A stretch of 14,242 bases of DNA from Scatavimonas merdipullorum. GTDB lineage: Bacteria; Bacillota; Clostridia; Oscillospirales; Acutalibacteraceae. The position numbers and the translations under genes were made by a program. How positions within the stretch are numbered: the first letter of the stretch is position 1; every line of letters begins with the position of its first letter. The notes beneath the pieces are model-generated. The model had not been told where the DNA came from, made no database searches, and saw only the letters and a list, made by a program, of their open reading frames with translations. Shown piece after piece: positions 6,719-14,242 of the stretch. The stretch is from contig DVGH01000058.1 of assembly GCA_018712865.1 (NCBI GenBank), positions 1-14,242 of the forward strand, given 5' to 3'.

Positions 6719-8665
6719 ATGAAGAAAAAAGTTTGGACGCTGTCCCCTTATTTCTTGATTTTTTCAGCGGCAATTCTTGGCATGGCAATTTACTCTTTTC
6801 GTTGGAATATCTATATTTTTTATATTGAAATGGTGGTTGCCGTCGTTTCTATTATCCTTGTGTTTTTTAATTTAAAGCGTTTTCACCATTATACAGCGCG
6901 TGTGGTAAAAAGCGCCGTGTCCAATATCAAAGGTGTAAACGTCCAGTATTTGGAAAAGTTTTCCATACCTGTCGTGGTGGCGGGCAGCCAGGGGGACGTT
7001 ATCTGGTATAATTCCAAATTTAAAACGCGTCTGTGCAGCGGCCGGGAACCTACGGGCGATTTTATCAGCCAGTATATTCCCGGTACCACGGTAGACGACA
7101 TTTTGGACACAGAAGGGGCGGACGTGGCCTACGGTGACAAGCGTTACACAGTGCTTGCCTGCTCTGTCAGCGATGGAGTCATCCTCTATTTTATAGACGA
7201 TACATATTATAAAAACACAGCGCTGGAATATGCGGAAAGCCGTCCGGCTGTGGCAATGGTTGTATTTGACAACAGGGAAGAATTCGAACGCGATAACGAC
7301 GACGAACAAAACGCCCATATTGTTGTAACCGTAGAAAATGCGCTGCAAAAATGGGCGGCAAAATATAATGCGCTCTTTAAAAAGGTTTCAGGCAGCCGGT
7401 ATATGGTGCTGTTCGAGGAGCGTGACGTACGGCAGCTGGTGGAAGAAAAGTTTAAAATTCTGCAGGAAATCAAAGGCCTTAAGTTTGCAAATAATAAGGA
7501 AGCGACTATTTCTATCGGAGTGGGCAGAGGCGCTTCCAGCTTTAAGGAAAGCGAGCTTTGGGCGCGCAAAGCGCTTGAAATGGCTTTGGGAAGAGGCGGC
7601 GACCAGGTGGCCGTCAAAACCAAGGAGGCCTTTCGCTTTTTTGGCGGAACCTCCAAGGGTTATGAAAAGCTTGATAAGGTTCGCACAAGGGTTATTGCAA
7701 GCTCTTTGTCAGAGCAGATCAAAGCCTCGTCTCATGTGTTGCTGATGGGGCATAAAAATTCGGATCTTGACAGTGTCGGGGCTGCGATTGGTTTGTGGAG
7801 CGCAATCACAAAAGCGCTGCATAAGCCCGCGCATGTTGTGGTACGGCAGGAACAGTCTCTGGCAAAAGCGCTGATCGACAACTTTTTGAACGCAGGCTAT
7901 GGCAATATTTTTATGGAGCCTGGTGAAGCGGTCCATACGATCACAGATAAAACACTGCTGATTGTAGTGGACACCCACTCCCCGTCTTTTCTGGAAAGTA
8001 CGGATATTTATCAGAAATGCAGGCAGGTTGTGGTGATTGACCACCACCGCATGATGGTCAATCATATCACAAATTCTATTGTGTTTTTTCACGAGCCGTA
8101 TGCTTCCTCTACTGCAGAGATGGCAACGGAGCTTGTACAATATATGGGGGACAATGTGCTTACTCGCCTGGAGGCGGAGGCGCTGCTGTCAGGCATTATG
8201 CTGGATACGAAAAATTTCGTTTTAAAAACGGGTGTGCGTACCTTTGAAGCGGCAGCATATCTGCGCCAAAGAGGTGCTGACACGGTGGAGGTCAAACGTC
8301 TTTTTTCCAATTCTATAGATTCCTATAAAGCAAAATACCAACTGGTTTCCAATGCGGAAATCTACCATCAATGTGCAATTGCCTGTGCAGACACTGTGCC
8401 CAGCAACGTAAGGGTTACGGCGGCACAGGCGGCTGACGAACTTTTGGGTCTGCAGGACGTAAGGGCCTCGTTTGTCGTATACCCGGCAGACGGGAACATC
8501 AATATATCGGCCCGATCACTGGGTGATATCAACGTGCAGCTGGTTATGGAGCAGCTCGGCGGCGGCGGCCATCAGACCATGGCCGGTGCACAGATCGAGC
8601 ATGAAAGTGTAGAACATGTCAAAAGCCAGCTGATGGAAATTATAGACAGTTTAGGCCAACAGTAA
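6719..8665 (+). CDS. gdpP: Cyclic-di-AMP phosphodiesterase GdpP (YybT type), DHH family
   Basis: A membrane-anchored enzyme that hydrolyses c-di-AMP to pApA and so affects potassium, osmolyte and cell-wall homeostasis. It has 648 residues, close to the B. subtilis protein. The order is two membrane helices (about 11-27 and 31-50), a PAS domain (about 80-165) that binds heme in known members, a degenerate GGDEF domain (about 175-305) with SGSRY where GGDEF would be, then DHH and DHHA1. DHH metal residues are visible: His345, Asp349 and Asp351 (GHKNSDLDS), Asp418 (VVDTH), Asp441-His442-His443, and Asp496. DHHA1 has GGGGHQTMAG (613-622). All catalytic residues look intact, so it should be active. 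It sits 30 bp after rnj and 28 bp before rplI. The gdpP-rplI-dnaB order is widely conserved in Bacillota. Confidence 0.96.
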   Translation: MKKKVWTLSPYFLIFSAAILGMAIYSFRWNIYIFYIEMVVAVVSIILVFFNLKRFHHYTARVVKSAVSNIKGVNVQYLEKFSIPVVVAGSQGDVIWYNSKFKTRLCSGREPTGDFISQYIPGTTVDDILDTEGADVAYGDKRYTVLACSVSDGVILYFIDDTYYKNTALEYAESRPAVAMVVFDNREEFERDNDDEQNAHIVVTVENALQKWAAKYNALFKKVSGSRYMVLFEERDVRQLVEEKFKILQEIKGLKFANNKEATISIGVGRGASSFKESELWARKALEMALGRGGDQVAVKTKEAFRFFGGTSKGYEKLDKVRTRVIASSLSEQIKASSHVLLMGHKNSDLDSVGAAIGLWSAITKALHKPAHVVVRQEQSLAKALIDNFLNAGYGNIFMEPGEAVHTITDKTLLIVVDTHSPSFLESTDIYQKCRQVVVIDHHRMMVNHITNSIVFFHEPYASSTAEMATELVQYMGDNVLTRLEAEALLSGIMLDTKNFVLKTGVRTFEAAAYLRQRGADTVEVKRLFSNSIDSYKAKYQLVSNAEIYHQCAIACADTVPSNVRVTAAQAADELLGLQDVRASFVVYPADGNINISARSLGDINVQLVMEQLGGGGHQTMAGAQIEHESVEHVKSQLMEIIDSLGQQ

Positions 8666-8693
8666 ATTTTTGAAAATTTGGGGGCGAAAAGCT

Positions 8694-9143
8694 ATGAAGG
8701 TTGTATTGTTGCAGGATGTAAAGGGCAGCGGGAAAAAGGGGGAGCTTGTGAATGTGTCTGACGGCTATGCAAGGAATTTCCTTTTACCTAAGAAGCTTGC
8801 GAAAGAAGCAAACGCGCAGGTGCTCAATGAACTGAGAAATGCAGAAAAAGCAAAACAATATAAAATAGATATGGAAAAGGCCGCAGCAAATAAAATACAG
8901 GAAAAGCTAAACGGCCAAACGGTAAAGGTATATGCCAAAGCGGGCCAGGCGGGCAAACTGTTCGGTTCTGTTACAGCAAAGGAAATCAGCGAAGAGATTC
9001 AAAAGCAATACGGCGTACAGGTTGATAAACGTAAAATTACGCTGGATGGGGATATCAAAACGTTTGGGACATTTCCATGTACGATCAAGCTGTATACAGC
9101 CATTACTGCGACGGTACACGTGGTGGTAGCACAACAGGGATAA
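8694..9143 (+). CDS. rplI: 50S ribosomal protein L9
   Basis: A 149-residue ribosomal protein binding 23S rRNA at the base of the L1 stalk; it helps keep the reading frame. The N-terminal RNA-binding domain has MKVVLLQDVKGSGKKGE and VSDGYARNFLLPKKLA, the L9 signature. A long charged helix (about 42-75) links to a C-terminal domain with GKLFGSVT and DKRKI. The length equals that of E. coli L9. The start is the ATG at 8694; the frame reaches back to a TTG at 8670, but the conserved family N terminus begins at this ATG. The ribosome site is an odd GGGGG at 8680-8684, less canonical than those of its neighbours. It lies 28 bp after gdpP and 103 bp before dnaB, the largest gap within the operon. 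Confidence 0.97.
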   Translation: MKVVLLQDVKGSGKKGELVNVSDGYARNFLLPKKLAKEANAQVLNELRNAEKAKQYKIDMEKAAANKIQEKLNGQTVKVYAKAGQAGKLFGSVTAKEISEEIQKQYGVQVDKRKITLDGDIKTFGTFPCTIKLYTAITATVHVVVAQQG

Positions 9144-9156
9144 TAAAAGAAAGCAT

Positions 9157-9211
9157 AAGCCCGGTTTTGCCAGCACGCAGAGGTTTGCGTTTGCTGGCAG
9201 CCGGTGCTTTT
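9157..9211 (+). terminator. Stem-loop between rplI and dnaB, possible attenuator or processing site
   Basis: GCCAGCA (9169-9175) pairs with TGCTGGC (9192-9198). CGCA/TGCG can extend the stem inward and CCGG (9161-9164 with 9201-9204) outward; a lower AAGC/GCTT adds more with a 1-nt bulge. It is followed by a short TTTTAT. The T-run is too short for a strong terminator, so partial termination or transcript processing that lowers dnaB relative to rplI is more likely. Confidence 0.45.
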
Positions 9212-9246
9212 ATCAGAGTGCAAAAGATAAGGCAGGGAAAATAGCA

Positions 9247-10611
9247 ATGGCAGAAAAGAGCATCACATCCGCATATGACGGTTTAAAGCTTCCCTACAGT
9301 ACAGAGGCGGAGCAGTCTGTGCTTGGCGCAATTTTGCTTGATCCTGCCTGTCTGGACAGGGTAGCGGAGCTTTTGCCCAGGCCCGATTATTTTCATTTGA
9401 CCAATCATCAGGCTATTTACGGTGCTATGCTGGATATGTTTACGGTGGGAAAAATCGTCGATTTTGTAACGGTAAACGAACGGCTAAAGCAAGAAGGAAC
9501 GTTTGAAGGGCCGGAAGCAAAAGCATACCTGATGCAGCTGGCGGAAATTGTTCCGGCTATATCCAACGTAGAGGTTTATGCAAAGATTGTCCGCGACAAA
9601 TATGAAGTGCGCAGCCTGATTATGGCTGCCAGGGATATTATAGAAGAAGCATCTGACGGCAGCTATGAATCTGAAACGCTGCTGGATTCTGCAGAGCAGA
9701 AGATTTTTGACATTCGCAGGGGGAAAAATCTGCAGGGCCTGCAAAAGCTTGACGAGGTCATTATAGAAACGTTTGACCGGCTGGATCTTCTCAATTCCGA
9801 TGATAACGAATCCATACGGCCGATCTCTACGGGGATTGCCGACCTTGATCGGATGATTACAGGGCTTAACCGGTCCGACCTGATCCTGCTTGCAGCGCGG
9901 CCCGGTATGGGCAAAACCAGCTTTGCGCTGAACATTGCGCGCCATGCCGGCGTTAAAAGCAGAAAAAAGATTGCTTTTTTTTCGCTGGAAATGTCAAAAG
10001 AACAGATTGCTTCCCGCTTGCTTTCCACAGAAGGGCTGATCGAGGGAACGAAACTGCGCACGGGCAAGCTCAGTAACGATGAATGGACACGCCTGGTAGA
10101 AGCAGGCGACGTGCTTGGCAAGACGGAAATTTATTTGGACGATACACCCGGGATTACGGTTCCCTCCATGAAAGCAAAGCTCAGAAGGCTGCGCGGTGTA
10201 GACCTGGTCGTTATCGACTATCTGCAGTTGATGGGCGGAACGCGCAGGACAGACAACAGGGTCCAGGAAATATCGGAAATTACAAGAAATTTAAAAATAC
10301 TGGCAAAAGAAATGAACGTACCTGTCATTACGCTTTCCCAGCTGTCACGTGCAAGCGAGCAAAGGACCGACCACCGCCCGCAGCTTTCAGACCTGCGTGA
10401 TTCCGGTTCGATTGAGCAGGATGCGGATATTGTTTTGTTTCTTTACCGTGAAGGCTACTATGAAAAGGACGCGGGCGAAGAGGGCGTAGACCACAACAGC
10501 GGCGAATGCATTGTGGCAAAGAACCGTCATGGCGAAGCGGGCAGCGTGAAGCTGCATTGGCAGGGCGAATTTATGCGTTTTACTTCACCGGAGGTTAACC
10601 GTGGACAGTAA
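9247..10611 (+). CDS. dnaB: Replicative DNA helicase DnaB
   Basis: A hexameric 5'-3' helicase that unwinds DNA at the replication fork and recruits primase; it is called DnaC in B. subtilis. It has 454 residues, full length. The N-terminal DnaB domain starts with PYSTEAEQSVLGAILLDP, followed by a linker and a RecA-like motor. Visible motor sites are Walker A ARPGMGKTS (Lys223, Thr224), the catalytic Glu247 in FSLEMS, Walker B VVIDYLQLM (Asp324), TLSQLSR, DLRDSGSIEQDADIV, and AKNRHGEAG near the C terminus with the arginine finger. I see no intein. The ribosome site is weak (AGGG, 9 nt before the ATG). Its end overlaps tilS by 11 bp, which implies translational coupling. Confidence 0.97.
   Translation: MAEKSITSAYDGLKLPYSTEAEQSVLGAILLDPACLDRVAELLPRPDYFHLTNHQAIYGAMLDMFTVGKIVDFVTVNERLKQEGTFEGPEAKAYLMQLAEIVPAISNVEVYAKIVRDKYEVRSLIMAARDIIEEASDGSYESETLLDSAEQKIFDIRRGKNLQGLQKLDEVIIETFDRLDLLNSDDNESIRPISTGIADLDRMITGLNRSDLILLAARPGMGKTSFALNIARHAGVKSRKKIAFFSLEMSKEQIASRLLSTEGLIEGTKLRTGKLSNDEWTRLVEAGDVLGKTEIYLDDTPGITVPSMKAKLRRLRGVDLVVIDYLQLMGGTRRTDNRVQEISEITRNLKILAKEMNVPVITLSQLSRASEQRTDHRPQLSDLRDSGSIEQDADIVLFLYREGYYEKDAGEEGVDHNSGECIVAKNRHGEAGSVKLHWQGEFMRFTSPEVNRGQ
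10590..10594 (+). promoter_or_regulatory. Ribosome binding site of tilS (fixes a GTG start)
   Basis: GGAGG inside the end of dnaB, 6 nt before the GTG at 10601. The alternative ATG at 10613 would be 18 nt away, which is too far. Confidence 0.8.
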
Positions 10612-11959
10612 AATGAAAGAAGCGATTGCAAAATACAATATGCTGCAGTATGGAGACACGGTCATAGCCGGCGTTTCGGGTGGAGCAGACTCTATGTGTC
10701 TGCTTCACTTTCTTTGCGTATTGCGGCAGGAATATGGGCTGAACGTCATAGCGGCGCATGTCAACCACCATCTGCGTGCGGAAGAATCTGACCGCGACGA
10801 AAGCTTTGTGCGCACCTGGTGCAGCACGCACGGCGTGCCGCTTTCAGTTTTTCAGGCCGACATATACGGTATGGCAAAAGAACGGGGGGAAAGCATAGAG
10901 CTGTGCGCGCGTCAGGTACGTTATATGTTTTTTGATTCGCTTGCAAAGCAGCATGACGGCAAAATTGCAACGGCGCACACTTTAAGCGACAGTATAGAAA
11001 CCATGCTGTTCCACCTTGCAAGGGGAACAGGCATTAAAGGCATGTGTGGAATCCCACCGGTACGCGGCAATATTATCCGGCCGCTGATCCTCCTTACGGG
11101 GAAGCAAACGCGCGATTACTGCAAAACGCACGGCGTTGCATATGTTGTGGACAGCAGCAATCAGGAAGATACCTATACGCGCAACCGTTTGCGGCATTAT
11201 GTAGTTCCGGTGCTTGCACAAATTAATCCCGAATTTGAACAGGCGGCCATGGCCTTTGCCGACCAGCTGCGCAGTTTGGATCAATATATGGAAAAGCAGG
11301 CAAAACAGGCGCTTTTACAGGCAAGAACAGACGGCGGCTATCGGGTGCAGGCGTTATCACAGCTGGAAACGCCCGTTTTGACAAAGGCGGTGGCGCTTTC
11401 GGCCGAAGAAAAAGGCTGCCGCTGTCTGGAACGCGTGCATATAGACACACTGGTGGGGATCATCCGTTCCGGGCAGGGCGCGCTCGATCTGCCCGGCGGC
11501 TTGCGCGCCGTTGTAAAACAAGGTGTGTACCGTCTTGTTTTACAGAAAAACGGGGAAGAAAACTGGGAAATTTCTGTTATACAGGCAAAAGTCTTGACGA
11601 AATACAATAAAAAAATTATACTTACAGTCAGCACCAAGGCAGAATTTGACCAAAAGCTGAAATTTAACAAAAAATTATTAAATAACGCGCTGGATTATGC
11701 TATAATCAATGACAGCTCCGTATTTAGAAACCGGCGCGAAAAGGACCATTTTTCCCCTGCGGGAAGAGGTGTTGGCAAATCCGTCAAAAAGCTTTTTAAT
11801 GAAAGCAGGGTTTTGCAGGAGCAGCGCAGCAGGGTTATCCTGTTGGCAAACGGCAGCGAGGTCTTGTGGATAGACGGGTTTGGTACGGCGCAGCAGGCCA
11901 GGGTTCATGCGGATACAAAACAGGTTTTGCTGCTTGAGGTTCAAGACGCCTGCATTTAA
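10601..11959 (+). CDS. tilS: tRNA(Ile)-lysidine synthase TilS
   Basis: It modifies C34 of the CAU-anticodon tRNA-Ile2 to lysidine using ATP and lysine, so that the tRNA reads AUA and is charged with Ile. It has 452 residues, within the family range. The N-type ATP pyrophosphatase domain has the PP-loop SGGADS (26-31) and the signature NHHLRAEESDRDE (55-67). A substrate-binding middle domain and the C-terminal TilS_C domain follow; the latter has FRNRREKDHFSP at 375-386 and WIDGFG near the end. The start is a GTG overlapping dnaB by 11 bp. An AT-rich stretch at about 11590-11710 contains TGCTATAAT, discussed as a possible internal promoter. hpt follows after 23 bp, the usual Bacillota neighbour. 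Confidence 0.96.
   Translation: MDSKMKEAIAKYNMLQYGDTVIAGVSGGADSMCLLHFLCVLRQEYGLNVIAAHVNHHLRAEESDRDESFVRTWCSTHGVPLSVFQADIYGMAKERGESIELCARQVRYMFFDSLAKQHDGKIATAHTLSDSIETMLFHLARGTGIKGMCGIPPVRGNIIRPLILLTGKQTRDYCKTHGVAYVVDSSNQEDTYTRNRLRHYVVPVLAQINPEFEQAAMAFADQLRSLDQYMEKQAKQALLQARTDGGYRVQALSQLETPVLTKAVALSAEEKGCRCLERVHIDTLVGIIRSGQGALDLPGGLRAVVKQGVYRLVLQKNGEENWEISVIQAKVLTKYNKKIILTVSTKAEFDQKLKFNKKLLNNALDYAIINDSSVFRNRREKDHFSPAGRGVGKSVKKLFNESRVLQEQRSRVILLANGSEVLWIDGFGTAQQARVHADTKQVLLLEVQDACI
11678..11706 (+). promoter_or_regulatory. Possible internal promoter in tilS for hpt-ftsH
   Basis: An extended -10, TGCTATAAT (TATAAT at 11701-11706), with a poor -35 (TTAAAT at 11678-11683) 17 bp upstream, in a locally AT-rich stretch about 280 bp before hpt. 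It also encodes a normal TilS segment, so chance is a fair explanation. Confidence 0.3.
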
Positions 11960-11982
11960 CAGGCGCACGGGAGAAAGAAAAT

Positions 11983-12519
11983 ATGGACAGGGATATACAA
12001 CGGATTCTGCTCAGCCGTGAGCAGATTTGCGCTCTGGTGCAGACGCTGGCGCGGCGCATTGACAGCGACTACTGGGGAAAAAAGCTTTTTCTGGTGGGAC
12101 TGCTCAAGGGCAGCGTGGTGTTTATGGCAGATCTGATGCGGGCGCTCAAAACGCCGTGCAAGATCGATTTTATGACGGTGTCCAGCTATGGCGCCGGCGT
12201 GCAAAGCAGCGGCACACCCTGCATTGTGCAGAACCTTTCCAGTTGTGTGGAAGGGTACGACGTATTGATTGTAGAAGATATAGTCGACACCGGCGTTACG
12301 CTGCGTTATGTGCTGGATTACCTTCAGCAGAAAAAAGCAGGCAGCATAAAGCTGTGCGCGCTGCTTGATAAACCAAGCCGCCGCCGGGCGAAAATTTCTG
12401 TGGACTATACGGGCATGCAGATCCCGGATGAATTTGTAGTCGGGTATGGCATGGATTATGCCGGATATTACAGGAACCTTCCGTATGTGGGCGTTTTAAA
12501 GCCTGCGGTGTATACCTGA
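11983..12519 (+). CDS. hpt: Hypoxanthine (guanine) phosphoribosyltransferase
   Basis: A purine salvage enzyme joining hypoxanthine or guanine to PRPP to give IMP or GMP. It has 178 residues, the usual bacterial length. The PRPP-binding motif is LIVEDIVDTG (95-104), with the acidic pair Glu98-Asp99. Other family marks are LLKGSVVFMADL (40-51), which holds the cis-peptide LKG loop, the flexible loop VSSYGAG (66-72), Lys130 for base recognition, and VVGYGMDYAGYYRNLP (152-167). GGGAG lies about 8 nt before the ATG. In Bacillus the TilS and HprT proteins have been reported to act together in activating ftsH; the same three genes stand in a row here, so a similar link is possible but not shown by sequence. 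Confidence 0.96.
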   Translation: MDRDIQRILLSREQICALVQTLARRIDSDYWGKKLFLVGLLKGSVVFMADLMRALKTPCKIDFMTVSSYGAGVQSSGTPCIVQNLSSCVEGYDVLIVEDIVDTGVTLRYVLDYLQQKKAGSIKLCALLDKPSRRRAKISVDYTGMQIPDEFVVGYGMDYAGYYRNLPYVGVLKPAVYT

Positions 12520-12551
12520 TAATTCTTAAGCTTTTACATATACTGAAACAT

Positions 12552-12557
12552 AAGGAG
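12552..12557 (+). promoter_or_regulatory. Ribosome binding site of ftsH (fixes a TTG start)
   Basis: AAGGAG followed by 8 nt and TTG at 12566. There is no ATG nearby in this frame, and the encoded sequence just after begins a membrane helix, as expected for the FtsH N terminus. Confidence 0.8.
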
Positions 12558-12565
12558 TGGACATA

Positions 12566-14242
12566 TTGGATAATAAAAAAACACTGCGTAATTTGCTGAT
12601 CTATCTGGGAATTCCCATTGTGCTGATTTTGGTTATCGTCACCATTTTTCAAACGCAGCCGAAAATCACATACAATTATTCAGATATCATCGGCGCTTTT
12701 CGCGACGGAAAGGTAGATTCCTTTACACTCAACCTGGGTTCCGGTGAAATGGAAATTACCCTTAAGGAAGGGCAGACGATCGAAAATACAAGCGCCTCTG
12801 CCCAAAACCAACCGACGCTTCCGCCGCAGACGCAGAGCAGTACGTCAGGCAGTGGAGAGGACCAGAACAGCCAGCAGGTGATCAAATACACCGCGCCGAG
12901 CGCGGCCGTTGCATATGACGATATTTCGGCCTATATCAACCCGAATACGGCCACCAATGAGGAAAACCCGAACTACGACCCAGATATTGAATACGACCTG
13001 ATCAAAGGCAGCGAAAACTCCTGGATTATAAGCCTGCTGCCCAATATCATCATGATTGTGCTTTTGGTCGTCTTCTGGCTGTATATTATGCGCAAGATGT
13101 CCGGCGGGCTGGGCGGCGACCCCACCAAGCAGATGGGCTTTGGCAAGGCCAAAATCAAGGACATGAACGACGAAAAGCGCAAGACCACATTTGAAGACGT
13201 GGCGGGCGCAGATGAAGAAAAAGAAGAGCTTGAAGAAATCGTAGAATTTTTGAAAAATCCGCAAAAATATAACGATCTGGGCGCGCGTATTCCAAAGGGC
13301 GTGCTGCTGGTCGGCCCTCCCGGTACGGGTAAAACCCTGCTTGCAAGGGCCGTTGCAGGTGAAGCGGGCGTTCCGTTCTTCTCTATTTCCGGTTCAGATT
13401 TTGTGGAAATGTTTGTCGGTGTCGGTGCATCGCGTGTGCGCGACCTGTTCGACCAGGCGAAGAAAAATTCCCCATGTATTATCTTTATAGACGAAATTGA
13501 CGCGGTCGGCCGCCAAAGAGGCACGGGCCTGGGCGGCGGACACGACGAGCGCGAGCAGACCCTCAACCAGCTGCTTGTAGAGATGGACGGCTTTGGCGTC
13601 AACGAAGGCGTAATTATGATCGCAGCGACCAACCGTCCCGATATCCTCGACCCCGCGCTGATGCGCCCCGGACGCTTTGACAGGCAGGTTGTCGTCGGCT
13701 ACCCGGACATCAAGGGCAGAGAGGCTATTTTAAAGGTGCATGCCAGGAAAAAGCCGCTGGCGCCCGACGTTAAGCTTTCCACCGTTGCAAAGTCCACAGC
13801 CGGCTTTACCGGCGCAGACCTGGAAAACCTGCTCAACGAAGCAGCTCTCCTTGCCGCCAGAAAGGGCCGCAAGGCAATCACCATGCAGGAAATTGAAGAA
13901 GCGACCATTAAGGTTGTGGTGGGCGCCGAAAAGAAGACAAGGGTCATGAACGACAAGGAAAAGAAGCTGACCGCTTACCACGAAGCGGGTCATGCCATTG
14001 CATTCCATGTCTGCGAAACACAGGACCCCGTTCACCAGATTTCCATTATTCCCACGGGTATGGCGGGCGGTTACACCATGCCGCTGCCTGCGGAGGATAA
14101 ATCCTATAATTCCAGGCAGGAAATGAAAGAAAGCATTATAGTAGGTTTAAGCGGCCGTGTGGCCGAAGCGCTTGTCATGGGCGATATTTCCACAGGCGCC
14201 TCCAACGATATTGAAAAGGCTTCAAAAACGGCAAGAGCCATG
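12566..14242 (+). CDS. ftsH: ATP-dependent zinc metalloprotease FtsH, 3' end outside window
   Basis: A hexameric AAA+ protease of the cytoplasmic membrane that degrades misassembled membrane proteins and some regulators. The first 559 residues are visible. The order is membrane helix 1 (about 8-27), an outer domain (28-152), helix 2 (153-175), and the AAA+ module with Walker A GPPGTGKT (250-257) and Walker B FIDEID (Asp309, Glu310). Next come the second region of homology ATNRPDILDPALMRPGRFD and the zinc site HEAGH (472-476); the third zinc ligand, Asp548, lies in ASNDIEKAS just before the edge. Walker A sits roughly 50 residues later than in E. coli or B. subtilis FtsH. The extra length lies in the outer domain, including a Gln/Ser/Thr-rich linker at about 76-104. 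It starts 46 bp after hpt with no terminator between them. Confidence 0.97.
   Translation, partial: MDNKKTLRNLLIYLGIPIVLILVIVTIFQTQPKITYNYSDIIGAFRDGKVDSFTLNLGSGEMEITLKEGQTIENTSASAQNQPTLPPQTQSSTSGSGEDQNSQQVIKYTAPSAAVAYDDISAYINPNTATNEENPNYDPDIEYDLIKGSENSWIISLLPNIIMIVLLVVFWLYIMRKMSGGLGGDPTKQMGFGKAKIKDMNDEKRKTTFEDVAGADEEKEELEEIVEFLKNPQKYNDLGARIPKGVLLVGPPGTGKTLLARAVAGEAGVPFFSISGSDFVEMFVGVGASRVRDLFDQAKKNSPCIIFIDEIDAVGRQRGTGLGGGHDEREQTLNQLLVEMDGFGVNEGVIMIAATNRPDILDPALMRPGRFDRQVVVGYPDIKGREAILKVHARKKPLAPDVKLSTVAKSTAGFTGADLENLLNEAALLAARKGRKAITMQEIEEATIKVVVGAEKKTRVMNDKEKKLTAYHEAGHAIAFHVCETQDPVHQISIIPTGMAGGYTMPLPAEDKSYNSRQEMKESIIVGLSGRVAEALVMGDISTGASNDIEKASKTARAM

Noticed and set aside
12973..13632. A 219-codon open frame on the minus strand across ftsH
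   Set aside because: It lies fully antisense to the conserved AAA+ region of ftsH, is Ser/Pro-rich in the manner of a codon shadow, and has no recognisable domain.
1..14242. CRISPR array, tRNA or rRNA genes, transposase, prophage genes or a defence island
   Set aside because: I read for regular repeats, tRNA-like arms and mobile-element proteins and found none; nearly all of the window is explained by the listed genes.

Overview
The window looks like chromosomal DNA from a low-to-mid GC Bacillota, most likely an anaerobic member of the class Clostridia. The reasons are the housekeeping order rnj-gdpP-rplI-dnaB-tilS-hpt-ftsH, strong AGGAGG-type ribosome sites with frequent GTG and TTG starts, an IscS/IscU pair of clostridial type, and a secreted protease carrying a dockerin. 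I cannot name a genus. The window is almost fully coding. I see no tRNA, rRNA, CRISPR array, insertion sequence or phage gene.

Left part (1-2240): the 3' part of a large secreted subtilisin-family (S8) protease gene that enters from the left edge. It has a propeptide-like region, an S8 catalytic domain with Glu where the catalytic Asp normally sits, a beta-rich domain, a ricin-B-like lectin module and a C-terminal type I dockerin. The gene is a composition mosaic: the pro/catalytic part is AT-rich and both flanks are GC-rich. A perfect 38-bp palindrome closes the convergent junction with the next operon.

Middle-left (2263-4451, minus strand): an operon rnhA-iscS-iscU, read right to left from a clear sigma-A-type promoter (TTGAAA-17-TATAAT). 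It encodes RNase HI, a cysteine desulfurase and its Fe-S scaffold protein.

Intergenic (4452-4888): a divergent, AT-rich control region. It holds a second strong promoter (TTGACA-17-TAGAAT) facing right, an inverted repeat touching its -35 box, and a leader of about 130 nt.

Right part (4889-14242, plus strand): seven closely spaced genes that probably form one transcription unit, at least in part. They are RNase J (RNA decay and processing), GdpP (c-di-AMP phosphodiesterase), ribosomal protein L9, replicative helicase DnaB, TilS (tRNA-Ile2 lysidine synthetase), hypoxanthine phosphoribosyltransferase, and the 5' part of ftsH (membrane AAA+ protease), which runs off the right edge. Together they cover RNA turnover, second-messenger signalling, translation, replication, tRNA modification, purine salvage and membrane protein quality control. 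This gene order is largely conserved in Bacillota.

I did not find a clearly new multi-gene system. The most unusual object is the mosaic dockerin-bearing subtilase with the Asp-to-Glu change. Smaller points of interest are the control region of rnj, the lysine-rich head of RNase J and the enlarged outer domain of FtsH.
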